Shown: positions 43,742 through 55,120 of the stretch, piece by piece
Numbering within the stretch: the stretch's first letter is position 1
How the letters are laid out: each line of letters opens with the position of its first letter
Assembly (NCBI GenBank): GCA_046331545.1
Contig: JAXLQR010000002.1
Span: 2,852,001-2,916,000, forward strand
Length of the DNA stretch: 64,000 nucleotides
Direction: 5' to 3'
Source: JADJVL01 sp046331545
GTDB taxonomy: Bacteria > Acidobacteriota > Holophagae > Holophagales > Holophagaceae
Position numbers and translations under genes: made by a program
The notes under the pieces: model-generated
Databases searched by the model: none
Seen by the model: only the letters and a program-made list of their open reading frames with translations
Told to the model about the DNA's origin: nothing

Positions 43742-44727
43742 GGCTTGAAGAAGTAGACGGCCAGCTCCTTGGCGGGCACGAAGGCCTTCCTCGCCATCCG
43801 CAGGCCGCCGCCGGGCAGCCTCTCCACGGGGCCGTCCCAGGCCAGGGAGACCAGGCTGCCCGCGGGCTTCTCGACGCGCAGCTCGAAGTCGCCGATGGGG
43901 GTCTTCCAGGTGTTCGCGGTGGTGAGGACGTACTTCACCCAGCGGGCGTTCACGTAGGCGCCGCTGGAGGGGGCCTTCGCCTCCCGCTGGGTGGCCATGG
44001 CCTGGAGGGCCTTCACGAGGGCGGCGTCGGCGCCGGCGTCGGGATGCTCGGCCTTCAGCTTCGCCGGGTCCACCCAGCCGAAGCCTGCCACCGGCGTGTA
44101 CTCGTGGGCGATCTTCACGGTCGATTTCGCCGGGAAGCGCTGGGTCCAGTGGTAGGTGACCCGCGCGGTCCACATCGGCGCGAAGGACCAGCCCGCGTCA
44201 TCCTTCGCCTCCGGGCCGAGGATGCCCGCGGCGGCGAGCTTCGACCGGGCCTCCGGGGCCAGCCGGTCCACCTGGTACTCGGCCTTGCGGACCTCCAGGT
44301 CCCAGTGGCAGAAGCCCGCGAAGGAGGCGATGTCGAGCCCGGCGGCCCTCAGGTCCGCCGTGACCTCCTTCTCCTTCAGGAAGGCCTTCGCTTCCGTCTG
44401 GAAGCGCCGGGGCGCGCCGTCCACCCACACCCTGAAGTCCTTGAAGTCCCGCTCGCCGCCGGGATCCTCGCCGGGATAGGCGTACTCGGGGATGGGGAAC
44501 GCGATCTCCGTGACCACGTCCTGGTCCGTGTCGTTCCGGAACTCGTACTCCACGCGGACCCGGTCGGGCGCGATGGTCAGTCGCTCCTTCGCCATGGCCA
44601 CGCTGCGCTCCTTGCGCAGGCGGAGTCCGCCGGCGGCGGTCTCCGCGGCGCCGTCGTTGCGGCGGGAGAGGGCCTCCAGGCCGCTGGACAGGGCGAGCAG
44701 GAGGAACAGGGCGGGCCACCGGCGCAT
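43738..44727 (-). CDS. DUF4424 exported protein
   Basis: 329 residues with a signal peptide (about 1-19, ending GLEALS). The body matches DUF4424 proteins by VRVEYEFRNDTDQDVVTEIAF and FPIPEYAYPGEDP, the middle GWSFAPMWTARVTYHWTQRF, and a C-terminal FELRVEKPAGSLVSLAWDG. Its role is unknown; it is likely periplasmic. It is translationally coupled to the DUF4442 gene. Confidence 0.8.
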   Translation of the reverse strand: MRRWPALFLLLALSSGLEALSRRNDGAAETAAGGLRLRKERSVAMAKERLTIAPDRVRVEYEFRNDTDQDVVTEIAFPIPEYAYPGEDPGGERDFKDFRVWVDGAPRRFQTEAKAFLKEKEVTADLRAAGLDIASFAGFCHWDLEVRKAEYQVDRLAPEARSKLAAAGILGPEAKDDAGWSFAPMWTARVTYHWTQRFPAKSTVKIAHEYTPVAGFGWVDPAKLKAEHPDAGADAALVKALQAMATQREAKAPSSGAYVNARWVKYVLTTANTWKTPIGDFELRVEKPAGSLVSLAWDGPVERLPGGGLRMARKAFVPAKELAVYFFKP

Positions 44728-44776
44728 GAGGACCTCGAAGGGATGCCCCGATCCTGCCGGGAACCGCCCCTTCCCG

Positions 44777-45745
44777 CTAGAACCTCACCGTCACCCCGTC
44801 CCGATCGTCCACGCGCACGGTGTCCACGAACTGCACCTGGCGGGTGGCGTGGGTGAGGATCAGGGAGCTGGTGCGGATGCCGTGGCCGAAGAAGCGGACG
44901 CCCTGGAGGAGGTTGCCGGTGGTGACGCCGGTGGCGGCGAAGATGATCTGCCTGCCCGGGGCGAGGTCGTCGGTCTTGTAGACGCGCCCGAAGTCCACGC
45001 CCATCTCCTCGGCCTTCTCTCGGCTGGCGGTGTTGGTGTCCACCTTGAGCCGGCCCTGGATCTCGCCGTTGAGGCACTTGAGCGCGGCGGCGCTGAGCAC
45101 GCCCTCGGGCGCCCCGCCGGTGCCCATCACCGCGTGGATGCCGGTGCCGCTCACCGCGGCCGAGATGGCGGCGCTCAGGTCGCCGTCGCCGATGAGCTGG
45201 ATGCGGGCGCCCGCGGCGCGGATGTCGGCGATGAGGGCCTCGTGGCGGGGACGGTCCAGCACGCTCACCGTGAGATCGCCGATCTTCCGGTCGAGGGCCT
45301 TCGCGATGGCCTGGAGGTTGTCGATCACCGGCGCGTCCAGGTCCACCTTGCCCTTGGCCGCCGGGCCCACCACCAGCTTCTCCATGTAGAGGTCCGGCGC
45401 ATGCAGCAGCCCGCCCTTCTCGGAGGCGGCGAGCACCGCGATGGCGTTCGGCGCGCCGGTGGCGCAGAGGTTGGTCCCTTCGAGGGGATCCACGGCGATG
45501 TCCACCTCCGCGTGGCCCGCGCCCAGCCCCACCTTCTCGCCGATGTAGAGCATCGGCGCCTCGTCCCGCTCGCCCTCGCCGATGACGATGGTGCCGTCCA
45601 TGCGCACCGACTCCATGGCCTTGCGCATGGCCTCCACCGCCAGCTTGTCGCTGTGCTTGCGGCGGCCGTGGCCGATGCTCCGGGAGCAGGCGATGGCCGC
45701 CTCCTCCACGACGCGCAGGAACTCGAGGCTGAGGGTCTTTTCCAT
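44777..45745 (-). CDS. glpX: Fructose-1,6-bisphosphatase class II (GlpX)
   Basis: 322 residues, the family length. It hydrolyses fructose 1,6-bisphosphate in gluconeogenesis. Metal site motifs: GEGERDEAPMLYIGE, VDIAVDPLEGTNLCA, then GTGGAPEGVLSAAALKCLNG, and TGVTTGNLLQGVRF near the C-terminus. No strong ribosome-binding site precedes the ATG. Together with pgi it would feed glycogen synthesis. Confidence 0.95.
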   Translation of the reverse strand: MEKTLSLEFLRVVEEAAIACSRSIGHGRRKHSDKLAVEAMRKAMESVRMDGTIVIGEGERDEAPMLYIGEKVGLGAGHAEVDIAVDPLEGTNLCATGAPNAIAVLAASEKGGLLHAPDLYMEKLVVGPAAKGKVDLDAPVIDNLQAIAKALDRKIGDLTVSVLDRPRHEALIADIRAAGARIQLIGDGDLSAAISAAVSGTGIHAVMGTGGAPEGVLSAAALKCLNGEIQGRLKVDTNTASREKAEEMGVDFGRVYKTDDLAPGRQIIFAATGVTTGNLLQGVRFFGHGIRTSSLILTHATRQVQFVDTVRVDDRDGVTVRF

Positions 45746-45810
45746 GGGGCGGCTCAGGGCTCTGGGCGCTGGGCGCTGGCCCAGTCCGGTACTGCATCCA
45801 GGCTAGAGCC

Positions 45811-45832
45811 TAAAGCCCAAAGCCCAAAGCCC
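45811..45832. repeat. Three heptamers AAAGCCC
   Basis: TAAAGCCC followed by two more AAAGCCC units (TTTGGGC-type on the other strand), ending at the cutA stop codon. Upstream, GGGCGCT is also doubled at about 45756-45771. No role is apparent. Confidence 0.6.
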
Positions 45833-46158
45833 TACACCAGCCGGTTCACCGAGGTGCGGATCCAGTCGAGGAAGGGGGCGCTGCCCCCGGCGATGGGGAA
45901 CATCACGATCTCGGGCACTTCGTAGGTGTGCAGGTCCGTGATGACCTCGCTCACCTTCTCGAAGTTGTCCCGGGTGGTCTTGATGACCAGCATGACCTCC
46001 TCGTCGAGCTGGGTCTCGCCCTTGAAGTAGTAGTAGCTCTTCACGTTCGGGAGGATGTTCACGCAGGCCGCGAAGCCCTGGTCCACCAGGGCCGCCGCGA
46101 TGGTGAGGGCCGTCTCCTCGCTCCCGCAGGTGGTCAGGATCGTGCAGGCATCCGTCAT
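45832..46158 (-). CDS. cutA: Divalent-cation tolerance protein CutA
   Basis: 108 residues, the usual length of the trimeric CutA1 family. Seen: LTTCGSEETALTIAAALVDQ, ACVNILPNVKSYYYFKGE with the conserved Cys, EVMLVIKTTRDNFEKV and YEVPEIVMFPIAGG, ending FLDWIRTSV. The family is linked to copper tolerance in E. coli, but its function elsewhere is uncertain. It starts 380 nt downstream of tRNA-Pro on the same strand, behind the tandem repeats. Confidence 0.93.
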   Translation of the reverse strand: MTDACTILTTCGSEETALTIAAALVDQGFAACVNILPNVKSYYYFKGETQLDEEVMLVIKTTRDNFEKVSEVITDLHTYEVPEIVMFPIAGGSAPFLDWIRTSVNRLV

Positions 46159-46287
46159 GGTGCAGGGGCCCCCGGGCGAAACCCAAGTCTCCCACGCTTC
46201 CGCGGCTTTCCCAAGGTCGGCGGCAGTGCGGCGCGCGGCGGCGCGGAACGAAGAAGGGACCCCGAAGGGCCCCTCGCGCGGGATGGC
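46159..46287. other. Non-coding spacer between the tRNA-linked repeats and cutA
   Basis: 129 bp holding a GC-rich stretch (GGCGGCAGTGCGGCGCGCGG) and GGGCCCCTCGCGCGGGAT, a partial copy of the repeat junction. Nothing else is recognised. Confidence 0.4.
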
Positions 46288-46533
46288 GGGATGGGTCGGG
46301 GCGAGAGGAGGGACCCGCCTCCGCGACCCCGCGCGGCGGGGCGCGGGAGGGCAGGACCGGATGTCCTGCCCGATCGGCGGGAGGAACCTCCGACCGCAGG
46401 CCCCTCGCGCGGGATTGGTCGGGGCGAGAGGAGGGACCCGCCTCCGCGACCCCGCGCAGCGGGGCGCGGGAGGGCAGGACCGGATGTCCTGCCCGATCGG
46501 CGGGAGGAACCTCCGACCGGAGGCCCCTCGCGC
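46288..46533 (-). repeat. Two tandem 123-bp repeats carrying split tRNA-Pro 3-prime sequence
   Basis: Units 46288-46410 and 46411-46533 are nearly identical and abut tRNA-Pro in direct phase. Each begins (plus strand) with the same 22 bases that cover the tRNA 3-prime end and its flank (one mismatch in the outer unit) and contains GAACCTCCGACC from the tRNA T arm (46384-46395, 46507-46518). In the tRNA these pieces are 3 bp apart; in the units about 74 bp separate them. Each unit has a perfect 9-bp stem, GGGCAGGAC-CGGAT-GTCCTGCCC. Confidence 0.9.
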
Positions 46534-46538
46534 GGGAT

Positions 46539-46617
<79 letters not shown>

Positions 46618-46734
46618 GGCCTCCAGCCTACCGAAAGACCCGGCGCGGGTCCACGGGGAATTGCGTCCGGGGCCTCCCGCTGGACGCGGCGCCGCCGGAG
46701 CGGTGAACTGGAGCGGCTTCCCGGGTGTCCGCAC

Positions 46735-47559
46735 ATGCCCCTCGTCACCTACATCTCGACCTGCATGGGCCGGCTGGAACACCTCCGGCGAGCGCTCCCC
46801 ACCTGGCTCGCCCAGCCGGACGCCGAGGTGGTCGTCGTGGACTGGTCCTGCCCGGACGGCAGCGGGGACTGGGTGGAGGCGCACCACCCCTCGGCCGCGG
46901 TGGTGCGCGTGCCCGGCCGGGCCCACTTCAACCTGGCCGCGGCGCGGAACGCGGGGGCCGCCCGGGCCTCGGGCCGCTGGCTCTGCTTCGTGGACGCCGA
47001 CGTGCTCCTGGCGCCCGGCTTCAGCGGTCTGGTCCATCCCCTGCTGGACCCCGCCGCCTACCTCCTGAGCGAAGGCGGCCCCCACGAGCTGATGGGGACC
47101 GTGATCGTCCCCGCCGACGCCTTCCGGGCGGTGGGCGGCTACGACGAGGCCATCGAGGGATGGGGCGCCGAGGACCACGACCTCTACACGCGCCTGCGGT
47201 GGCGGGGCCTGGCGCGCCGCCGCTACCCGCACCAGGTGCTCACTCCCATCCCCCACGACGAGTCCCAGCGGGTGGCCCACGCCGCGCTCAAGGACCGGGG
47301 CGTCAACTGGATGGTGAACCGCGCCTACCTGGAGGCGAAGTGGACCTTCCTCAAACTGCGGGAGGAGGAGCTCGACCTGGAGGCGCGGAGGGACCTCTAC
47401 CGGCATGTCCGGGCGACGATCCTCGAGGCCCTCGAGTCCGGGCGGGATCCGGAGCTCGCCTTCAGCCTGGGCTGGCGGCGGCTCATCTCGGGGGTGGAGT
47501 ACGAGGCGGGCTTCACGGTGCGCCTCCGCCCCGCGGGCGGCGGCGCCTTCCGCGGCTAG
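46735..47559 (+). CDS. Family 2 glycosyltransferase
   Basis: 274 residues. GT-A fold: VTYISTCMGRLEHLRRALPT, EVVVVDWSCPDGSG, FNLAAARNAGAARASGRWLC, the metal-binding DxD in CFVDADVLLAPGF, and GYDEAIEGWGAEDHDLYTRL, the acceptor-side motif shared with galactosyltransferases. No membrane helix. The sugar and acceptor are unknown. No strong ribosome-binding site precedes the ATG. It converges with the DciA-like gene, overlapping by 4 bp at the ends. Confidence 0.85.
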   Translation: MPLVTYISTCMGRLEHLRRALPTWLAQPDAEVVVVDWSCPDGSGDWVEAHHPSAAVVRVPGRAHFNLAAARNAGAARASGRWLCFVDADVLLAPGFSGLVHPLLDPAAYLLSEGGPHELMGTVIVPADAFRAVGGYDEAIEGWGAEDHDLYTRLRWRGLARRRYPHQVLTPIPHDESQRVAHAALKDRGVNWMVNRAYLEAKWTFLKLREEELDLEARRDLYRHVRATILEALESGRDPELAFSLGWRRLISGVEYEAGFTVRLRPAGGGAFRG

Positions 47560-47960
47560 CGCGCGCGATCCCTCGCGGCGCGGAGGAGGCGGCCCAGGGG
47601 ATCGCCCTCCGACGTCCCGTCCCGGGAGGTCCCGGCCGCCCGGGGCGGGGGCGGCGGATCGCAGGGTTCGGTCGCCACCCCCGCGAGTTCCAGGCCGAGG
47701 AGGTGGCGCAGCCGCGCGCGCAGCTCCGGCCACGCGGAGGCCGCGGCCAGCCGGAGGGCGGGCAGGCGCTCGAGGTCCCAGGCCCCGATGACCAGGACGC
47801 CCCGGCGGACCCGGAGCAGGCGGGTGCGCCCCGCGAGGCCATCCCCGACCACCAGGGGCCAGGCCTGCCGGAGGCGCTGTTCCGCCGCCGCCTCCGCGGC
47901 CCGGGCCGAGGCGGCGGCGGAACCTAGCGGCCGCAGCCCCCGGTCGGCGGGCCTAGGCAC
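47556..47960 (-). CDS. DUF721 / DciA-like protein
   Basis: 134 residues, GTG start at 47960, overlapping the CoA-transferase stop by 8 bp. The pattern RLRQAWPLVVGDGLAGRTRL followed by VRRGVLVIGAWDLERLPALR is that of DUF721, whose member DciA recruits the replicative helicase in many bacteria. The C-terminal third is Pro- and Asp-rich with no known domain. Function by family only. Confidence 0.55.
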   Translation of the reverse strand: MPRPADRGLRPLGSAAASARAAEAAAEQRLRQAWPLVVGDGLAGRTRLLRVRRGVLVIGAWDLERLPALRLAAASAWPELRARLRHLLGLELAGVATEPCDPPPPPRAAGTSRDGTSEGDPLGRLLRAARDRAR

Positions 47961-49074
47961 GGGGCTTCCGCGGGGGGACGCGGCTCGAGCAGGCCCGCTG
48001 GCCGTTCAGCAGCACGGGGCTGGCCAGGGAGGGCACCATGCGCCCGCTCTCCTCGTCGAAGAGGGGCTGGATGAGGTGGTGCAGGCGGCCCGCCTGGCGG
48101 AACAGCACGTCATCCACGGTGCGCACGCGGCTGGCGGGGATGGCGTCGGCGTCACAGGCCTCGAGGATCTCCTCCACCCCCCGGGACGCGAGCCTCGACT
48201 CCAGCTCCGCGACGAGCCGCTCCCGGTCCTCCACCCGGCCGCGGTTCACCCGCCAGCCCGGGTTCGCCTCGAGATCCAGGCCCAGCCAGAGGGCGAGGAT
48301 CTCGAACTGCTTGTCGCTGCCCACGCCGATGGCCACCTCGCCGTCGCGGCAGCGGAAGGTCTGGTAGGGGACGATCTGCGGGTGGGCGTTGCCGTAGCGC
48401 CGGGGCGGGCGGCCGGTGAGGAGGGCCCCGGATCCGACGTTCACCAGGCCCGCCAGGGCGGCCTCCATGAGGGGCACCTCCACGTGGAGGGCCTCGCCGG
48501 TGCGCTCGCGGTGCAGCAGGGCCGCCTGCACGCCGTTGGCGGTGTAGAGGGCCGCCAGCACGTCCACCAGGGCCACGCCGATCTTCATGGGCCGGCCCTC
48601 CACCTCGCCGGTGATGCTCATCCAGCCGCTCTCGGCCTGGAGGATGAAGTCGTAGCCCGCCCGCCGGCAGGCCTCCACGTCGGACGCGAAGCCGCGGATG
48701 GAGGCGACGATGAGCTTGGGGAACTGGGCGTGCAGCTTGCCCCAGGTGAGCCCGAGGCGCGCGGCGGAGTCCGGGAGGAAGTTCTCCACCAGCACGTCGG
48801 CGTCCTTGAGCAGGTCCAGCAGGCGCGCCTTGCCCGCGGGCGAATGGAGCTCCAGGGCCTCGCTGGTCTTGCCGCGGTTCGCGCAGCGGAAGTAGGCGCT
48901 CTCGCCGTCCACGGGATCGAAGGGCGGGCCCCAGCCGCGGGTGGGATCGCCCTCCAGGGGCTCGATCTTGTGAACCTCGGCGCCGAGGTCCGCCAGGAGC
49001 TGGGTGGAAAAGGGGCCGGCCAGGATGCGCGAGAGGTCGACGACACGGAACTTGTGGAGGGGCTGGGCGGCCAT
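47953..49074 (-). CDS. CaiB/BaiF family CoA transferase (family III)
   Basis: 373 residues. Family III CoA-transferase: VVDLSRILAGPFSTQLLADL, AEVHKIEPLEGDPTRGWGPP, NRGKTSEALELHSPAGKARL, YDFILQAESGWMSITGEVEG, GVALVDVLAALYTANGVQAA and the C-terminal GRVEDRERLVAELESRL. The acid pair and CoA donor are unknown. Its -10 box (TACACT) lies exactly 6 nt before the ATG. It is divergent from tex. Confidence 0.9.
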   Translation of the reverse strand: MAAQPLHKFRVVDLSRILAGPFSTQLLADLGAEVHKIEPLEGDPTRGWGPPFDPVDGESAYFRCANRGKTSEALELHSPAGKARLLDLLKDADVLVENFLPDSAARLGLTWGKLHAQFPKLIVASIRGFASDVEACRRAGYDFILQAESGWMSITGEVEGRPMKIGVALVDVLAALYTANGVQAALLHRERTGEALHVEVPLMEAALAGLVNVGSGALLTGRPPRRYGNAHPQIVPYQTFRCRDGEVAIGVGSDKQFEILALWLGLDLEANPGWRVNRGRVEDRERLVAELESRLASRGVEEILEACDADAIPASRVRTVDDVLFRQAGRLHHLIQPLFDEESGRMVPSLASPVLLNGQRACSSRVPPRKPRA

Positions 49075-49080
49075 GGGGCC

Positions 49081-49086
49081 AGTGTA
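49081..49086 (-). promoter_or_regulatory. -10 box of the CoA-transferase gene (leaderless type)
   Basis: Minus-strand TACACT (49086-49081), six nt (GGCCCC), then the ATG at 49074. No Shine-Dalgarno sequence. Confidence 0.5.
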
Positions 49087-49163
49087 GATGGAAGCCGGTG
49101 GAAGCGGCCGGCGCCTCCCGTCACCGGTGATCTCCCTCCGGGACGGGCTCCGACCCCTCGCGG

Positions 49164-49169
49164 TATGAT
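49164..49169 (+). promoter_or_regulatory. -10 box of tex
   Basis: TATGAT, 41 nt before the ATG at 49210 with an AGGAG site (49196-49200) between. It supports the chosen start over an upstream ATG at about 49165 that would lie inside the box. Confidence 0.5.
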
Positions 49170-49209
49170 GCGCCTTTGGCCCGGCGGACCCTGGCAGGAG
49201 CGGAAGTCG

Positions 49210-52196
<2,987 letters not shown>

Positions 52197-52200
<4 letters not shown>

Positions 52201-52892
52201 GCCCCCGCCGTCCCCTGCTCGCCGCCGGGCTCCTGGCCCTCGCGGCCGCCTGCCGCACCTCCCCGCTGGACAAGGACCGCGTCCTCTACGCCCCGCACGA
52301 GGCAGGCCTGGTCCTCTCCTACGAGAATCCCTCCCTCGAGGGGCAGGCCCGCGCCGACGAGCGCCTCCAGGTGCGGGTCGAGCAGGCCAGGCCCGTGGCG
52401 TCCCCGGAAGGGGCCTTCGAGGGAACGCTGACCTACACGCGCCTCCGCGGTCAGGAGCGCCTGGCCTTCCTCACCCGCGACGGCGGCCTCCGGGTGGTGG
52501 ACGCCCAGAACCACGGCGCGGACATCCTCCCCGCCGGCTTCCCCGAGCGGACCCAGGTCTGGGGGGACCGGCAGGAGGTGGTCTACCGCGTCCTGGGCCG
52601 CGGGGTCCTCCCGCACTTCGACCGCTTCCTGCCCCGGGACTTCCCGAAGGTCGGCGTGTGGGTGGAGGGACAGCCCGCCCAGGGGAAGGGCCCCCGCACG
52701 CGATCGTTCCTCCTGCCCGACCTCGGCACCGCGGAGGTCCAGGAGTGGCGGGACGGCGCCTGGGTGGTGGTGATGCGGCTCACCGGGCGCGGCTTCGACG
52801 ACGCCCAGCCCGGAGGGGTCCGCCCGTCCGTGCCCGTTCCCGCGCCGGCCCCGGCGCCGGCCAAGGCGCCGGCCAAGGCCCGGAAAGCCTAG
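52197..52892 (+). CDS. Hypothetical lipoprotein
   Basis: 231 residues. The N-terminus has a basic head, hydrophobic stretch and lipobox LAAAC (Cys20), so it is probably lipid-anchored. The body is beta-rich with no recognised family; the tail is an Ala/Pro/Lys repeat (PAPAPAPAKAPAKARKA). The ATG overlaps the tex stop (ATGA), so they are translationally coupled. lepB follows 8 bp after it. Confidence 0.65.
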
Positions 52893-52900
52893 GAGTCCCC

Positions 52901-53764
52901 ATGGCCAAGGACAAGACCCAGGCCCCGCTGCCGGAGGGCGCCGCCAAGGGGGCCATCCGCGACAACCTCGAGGTGGTCTGCTTCGCGGTGCTGCTCATCG
53001 TCTTCTTCAAGACCTTCGTGGGGCAGCAGTTCACCATCCCCAGCGCCAGCATGCGCAACACGCTGATGATCGGGGACCACCTGCTGGTTAACAAGTTCAT
53101 CTTCGCGGTGCCCCAGTGGGACTGGGAGGCGAAGCTCTTCCCCATGCGCCGGGTGGAGCGCGGCGACATCATCGTCTTCCGCTACCCGATGGACCGCGAC
53201 ATGGACTACGTGAAGCGCGCCGCGGCGCTTCCCGGCGACACCTTCGAGGTCCGGAACAAGCGCTTCTACCTGAACGGGAAGCTGCTCACCGGCGAGTGGG
53301 AGCACCACATCATCCCGGGCCAGGACGTGGCCAACGGCCGGCCGCAGCCCCAGCCGGGTCCGTGGCCCCTGACGCGCGACCTCGGGCCGGCCATGCCGCC
53401 GCCCGGGCTCTGGCCCCACGCCGACCCCGAACTCCTGAAGGTGGACCGCCAGGGCAAGCAGAGCCTGGTGAACGACCTCTACGCCGACAACCTCGGCCCC
53501 TTCACCGTGCCCGAGGGCTTCGTCCTCGCCCTGGGGGACAACCGCGACAACAGCCAGGACAGCCGCGCCTGGGGCTACGTGCCCCTGGAGCACCTGCGGG
53601 GGCGCCCCTTCCTCGTCTGGTGGAGCTTCCGCGAAGGCGGCGACGACGACCAGAACGCCAACGTGCCGAAGAACCCCGGCGACGTGGCCATGAACTTCAT
53701 CGACGGGGCGAGGCACTTCCTGGTGTGGACGCGGTGGGAGCGGACGGGGACCATCCCGCGCTGA
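52901..53764 (+). CDS. lepB: Signal peptidase I
   Basis: 287 residues. It cleaves signal peptides of exported proteins at the outer side of the inner membrane. One N-terminal membrane segment (about 24-40), catalytic Ser50 in PSASMRNTLMIGDHLL, catalytic Lys105 in YVKRAAALPGD, and GDNRDNSQDSRAWGYVP near the C-terminus. The Gly/Pro-rich insertion (about 140-165, NGRPQPQPGPWP) is unusual. AGGAG lies before the ATG. It probably shares a transcript with the lipoprotein gene. Confidence 0.95.
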   Translation: MAKDKTQAPLPEGAAKGAIRDNLEVVCFAVLLIVFFKTFVGQQFTIPSASMRNTLMIGDHLLVNKFIFAVPQWDWEAKLFPMRRVERGDIIVFRYPMDRDMDYVKRAAALPGDTFEVRNKRFYLNGKLLTGEWEHHIIPGQDVANGRPQPQPGPWPLTRDLGPAMPPPGLWPHADPELLKVDRQGKQSLVNDLYADNLGPFTVPEGFVLALGDNRDNSQDSRAWGYVPLEHLRGRPFLVWWSFREGGDDDQNANVPKNPGDVAMNFIDGARHFLVWTRWERTGTIPR

Positions 53765-53830
53765 GGGCTTCGGTCTTCCAAGCCGGGAGACGCGCCCAAT
53801 AGTTTCGGCGGACGAGGGATGCTTCTCCGA
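53765..53830. other. Spacer after lepB
   Basis: 66 bp between the lepB stop and the composite repeat element. A weak hairpin GGCTT/AAGCC (about 53767-53783) may end the lepB transcript. Nothing else seen. Confidence 0.35.
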
Positions 53831-54111
53831 CCTGGCGTGCGTTTGGCGGTGCTCGTGTCCGCCGCGGCACGAAGCCGCCGCGGTGGACTCGCATGCCTTT
53901 GGAAGGTCAACGGCACGTCGACTGCGCGCGGCGGGCTCTGCTGAGGAGGTTGCCCTGGCCGTGTCTTTCGACCTTGGTTTTGACCTTGCCTTTGACGTTG
54001 CCGTTGAATTTGCCTTTGACCTTGCCTTTGACCTTCCAACGGCACCTGCGGCGGTCGCGGCGGCCCTTGGCCGCGGCCGGCACAGGTGCTGGCAAGCGAT
54101 AGCGCGCCAGG
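53831..54111. repeat. Complete composite repeat element with terminal inverted repeats (copy B)
   Basis: 281 bp bounded by CCTGGCGTGC and GCGCGCCAGG (9 of 10 bases complementary). Left module: palindrome GTCCGCCGCGGC / GCCGCGGTGGAC, then ATGCCTTTGGAAGGTCAACG. Core: a degenerate 12-mer array of CTTTGACCTTGC type (about 53957-54040). Right module: TTGACCTTCCAACGGCACCT, an imperfect palindrome closing with AGGTGC, then GGCAAGCGATAGCGCGCCAGG (last base at 54111). Motif order and ends match the modules at 15334-15418 and 15557-15650. Frames through it are open because of the repeat period. Confidence 0.85.
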
Positions 54112-54204
54112 ACCCTGACCCCTTAACGTCTCCGAGCCCGCTGGATGGGTGTGGCGGTCCCTGGTCTTGCGATCCAATGGCCCGAGCTTCGCGATCCGAC
54201 AGCC

Positions 54205-55080
54205 CTACTCCAGGTTCGCCGCCTGCTCCCGCACCTGGTCCAGCACGCCCTTGGCCTCCATGACGGCCCGCGTCATGGCGATGCGCTTGCACTTGGAGCC
54301 GCAGGTGTTGAGCTCCCGGAGCACCTCCTGGCACCACACGTCCAGGGCCTTGCCCTCCACGCGGTCCTTCTTCAGCCGCTCCTCGAAATCATCCAGGTGC
54401 GCGGCGAGGCGGACCAGCTCCTCGCGCACGTCCTGGCGCTCGGCCAGGGCGCCGGCCTCGGCGAGGACGCGCTCGGCGGGGAGCGCGCCGGCGAGCTGGG
54501 CGTCCTTGAGGACCTGTTCCAGGCGAGCGGCGTACTGGGCGGGCAGTTCCGCGGCCTGGGCCTCGGCCTCGGCCTGGAGGACGCCGCGCAGGCGGCGCAG
54601 GTCGGCGAGGCCCTGCTCGAAGGCCGGGCGCAGGCGATCGCCTTCCTTCGCCCGGCCCTCGTTCCAGGCGGCGAGGAGGGCGCGGACGCCCTCCAGCACC
54701 GCGGCCTCCATGCGCTCGGCCAGGTCCCCCGGCGGCGGCAGCCAGGCGCCGGGCATGCGGAAGAAGGCCTCGGCGGTCATGGGCGGCAGGTGCAGCCACT
54801 CGGCGTCCTCCGCCCAGGCCTTCGCGATGGCCCGGAGCAGCGGCCGGTTGATGTGGGGCTCGAGGCCCGGCTCGTCCTGGACGTCCACGGCGAGGTCCAG
54901 CTTGCCCCGGGACGCCGCGCCGCGGACCTCGGCGCGGATGGCCGGGTCCAGGGCGTGCAACGCCGCGGGCAGGCGCAGGGAGAGGTCCAGGGACTTGTGG
55001 TTCACCGAGCGCAGGGCGAGGCGGAGCTGACCCGACTCGAGGGGCCGCTGGATCTCCGCGTAGGCGGTCATGGATTTCAC
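54205..55080 (-). CDS. yicC: YicC/YloC-family endoribonuclease-like protein
   Basis: 291 residues, GTG start behind GAGGAG; the next in-frame ATG is 9 nt later. N-terminal MTAYAE and LRSVNHKSLDLSLRLPA, and C-terminal RELNTCGSKCKRIAMTRAVM followed by EAKGVLDQVREQAANLE, are the YicC signatures. The E. coli member is an endoribonuclease acting on small RNAs; this is by homology. The 93 bp downstream of it to the repeat element hold nothing clear. Confidence 0.93.
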   Translation of the reverse strand: MKSMTAYAEIQRPLESGQLRLALRSVNHKSLDLSLRLPAALHALDPAIRAEVRGAASRGKLDLAVDVQDEPGLEPHINRPLLRAIAKAWAEDAEWLHLPPMTAEAFFRMPGAWLPPPGDLAERMEAAVLEGVRALLAAWNEGRAKEGDRLRPAFEQGLADLRRLRGVLQAEAEAQAAELPAQYAARLEQVLKDAQLAGALPAERVLAEAGALAERQDVREELVRLAAHLDDFEERLKKDRVEGKALDVWCQEVLRELNTCGSKCKRIAMTRAVMEAKGVLDQVREQAANLE

Positions 55081-55120
55081 AAAGGTCTCCTCGGCGTTCC
55101 GAGCTTACCGCGCCGCGCCC

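Noticed and set aside
46288..46533. Two additional tRNA genes
   Set aside because: Only 3-prime and T-arm pieces are present; acceptor 5-prime strand, D arm and anticodon arm are missing.
47788..49209. N-terminal extension of tex of about 470 residues
   Set aside because: The extra part is antisense to the conserved CoA transferase; -10 box and AGGAG place the start at 49210.
53893..54102. A 69-residue protein across the composite element
   Set aside because: Its body is repeats of Leu-Thr-Leu-Pro type caused by the 12-bp array; no ribosome-binding site. Frame retention is noted as a finding but does not show a gene.
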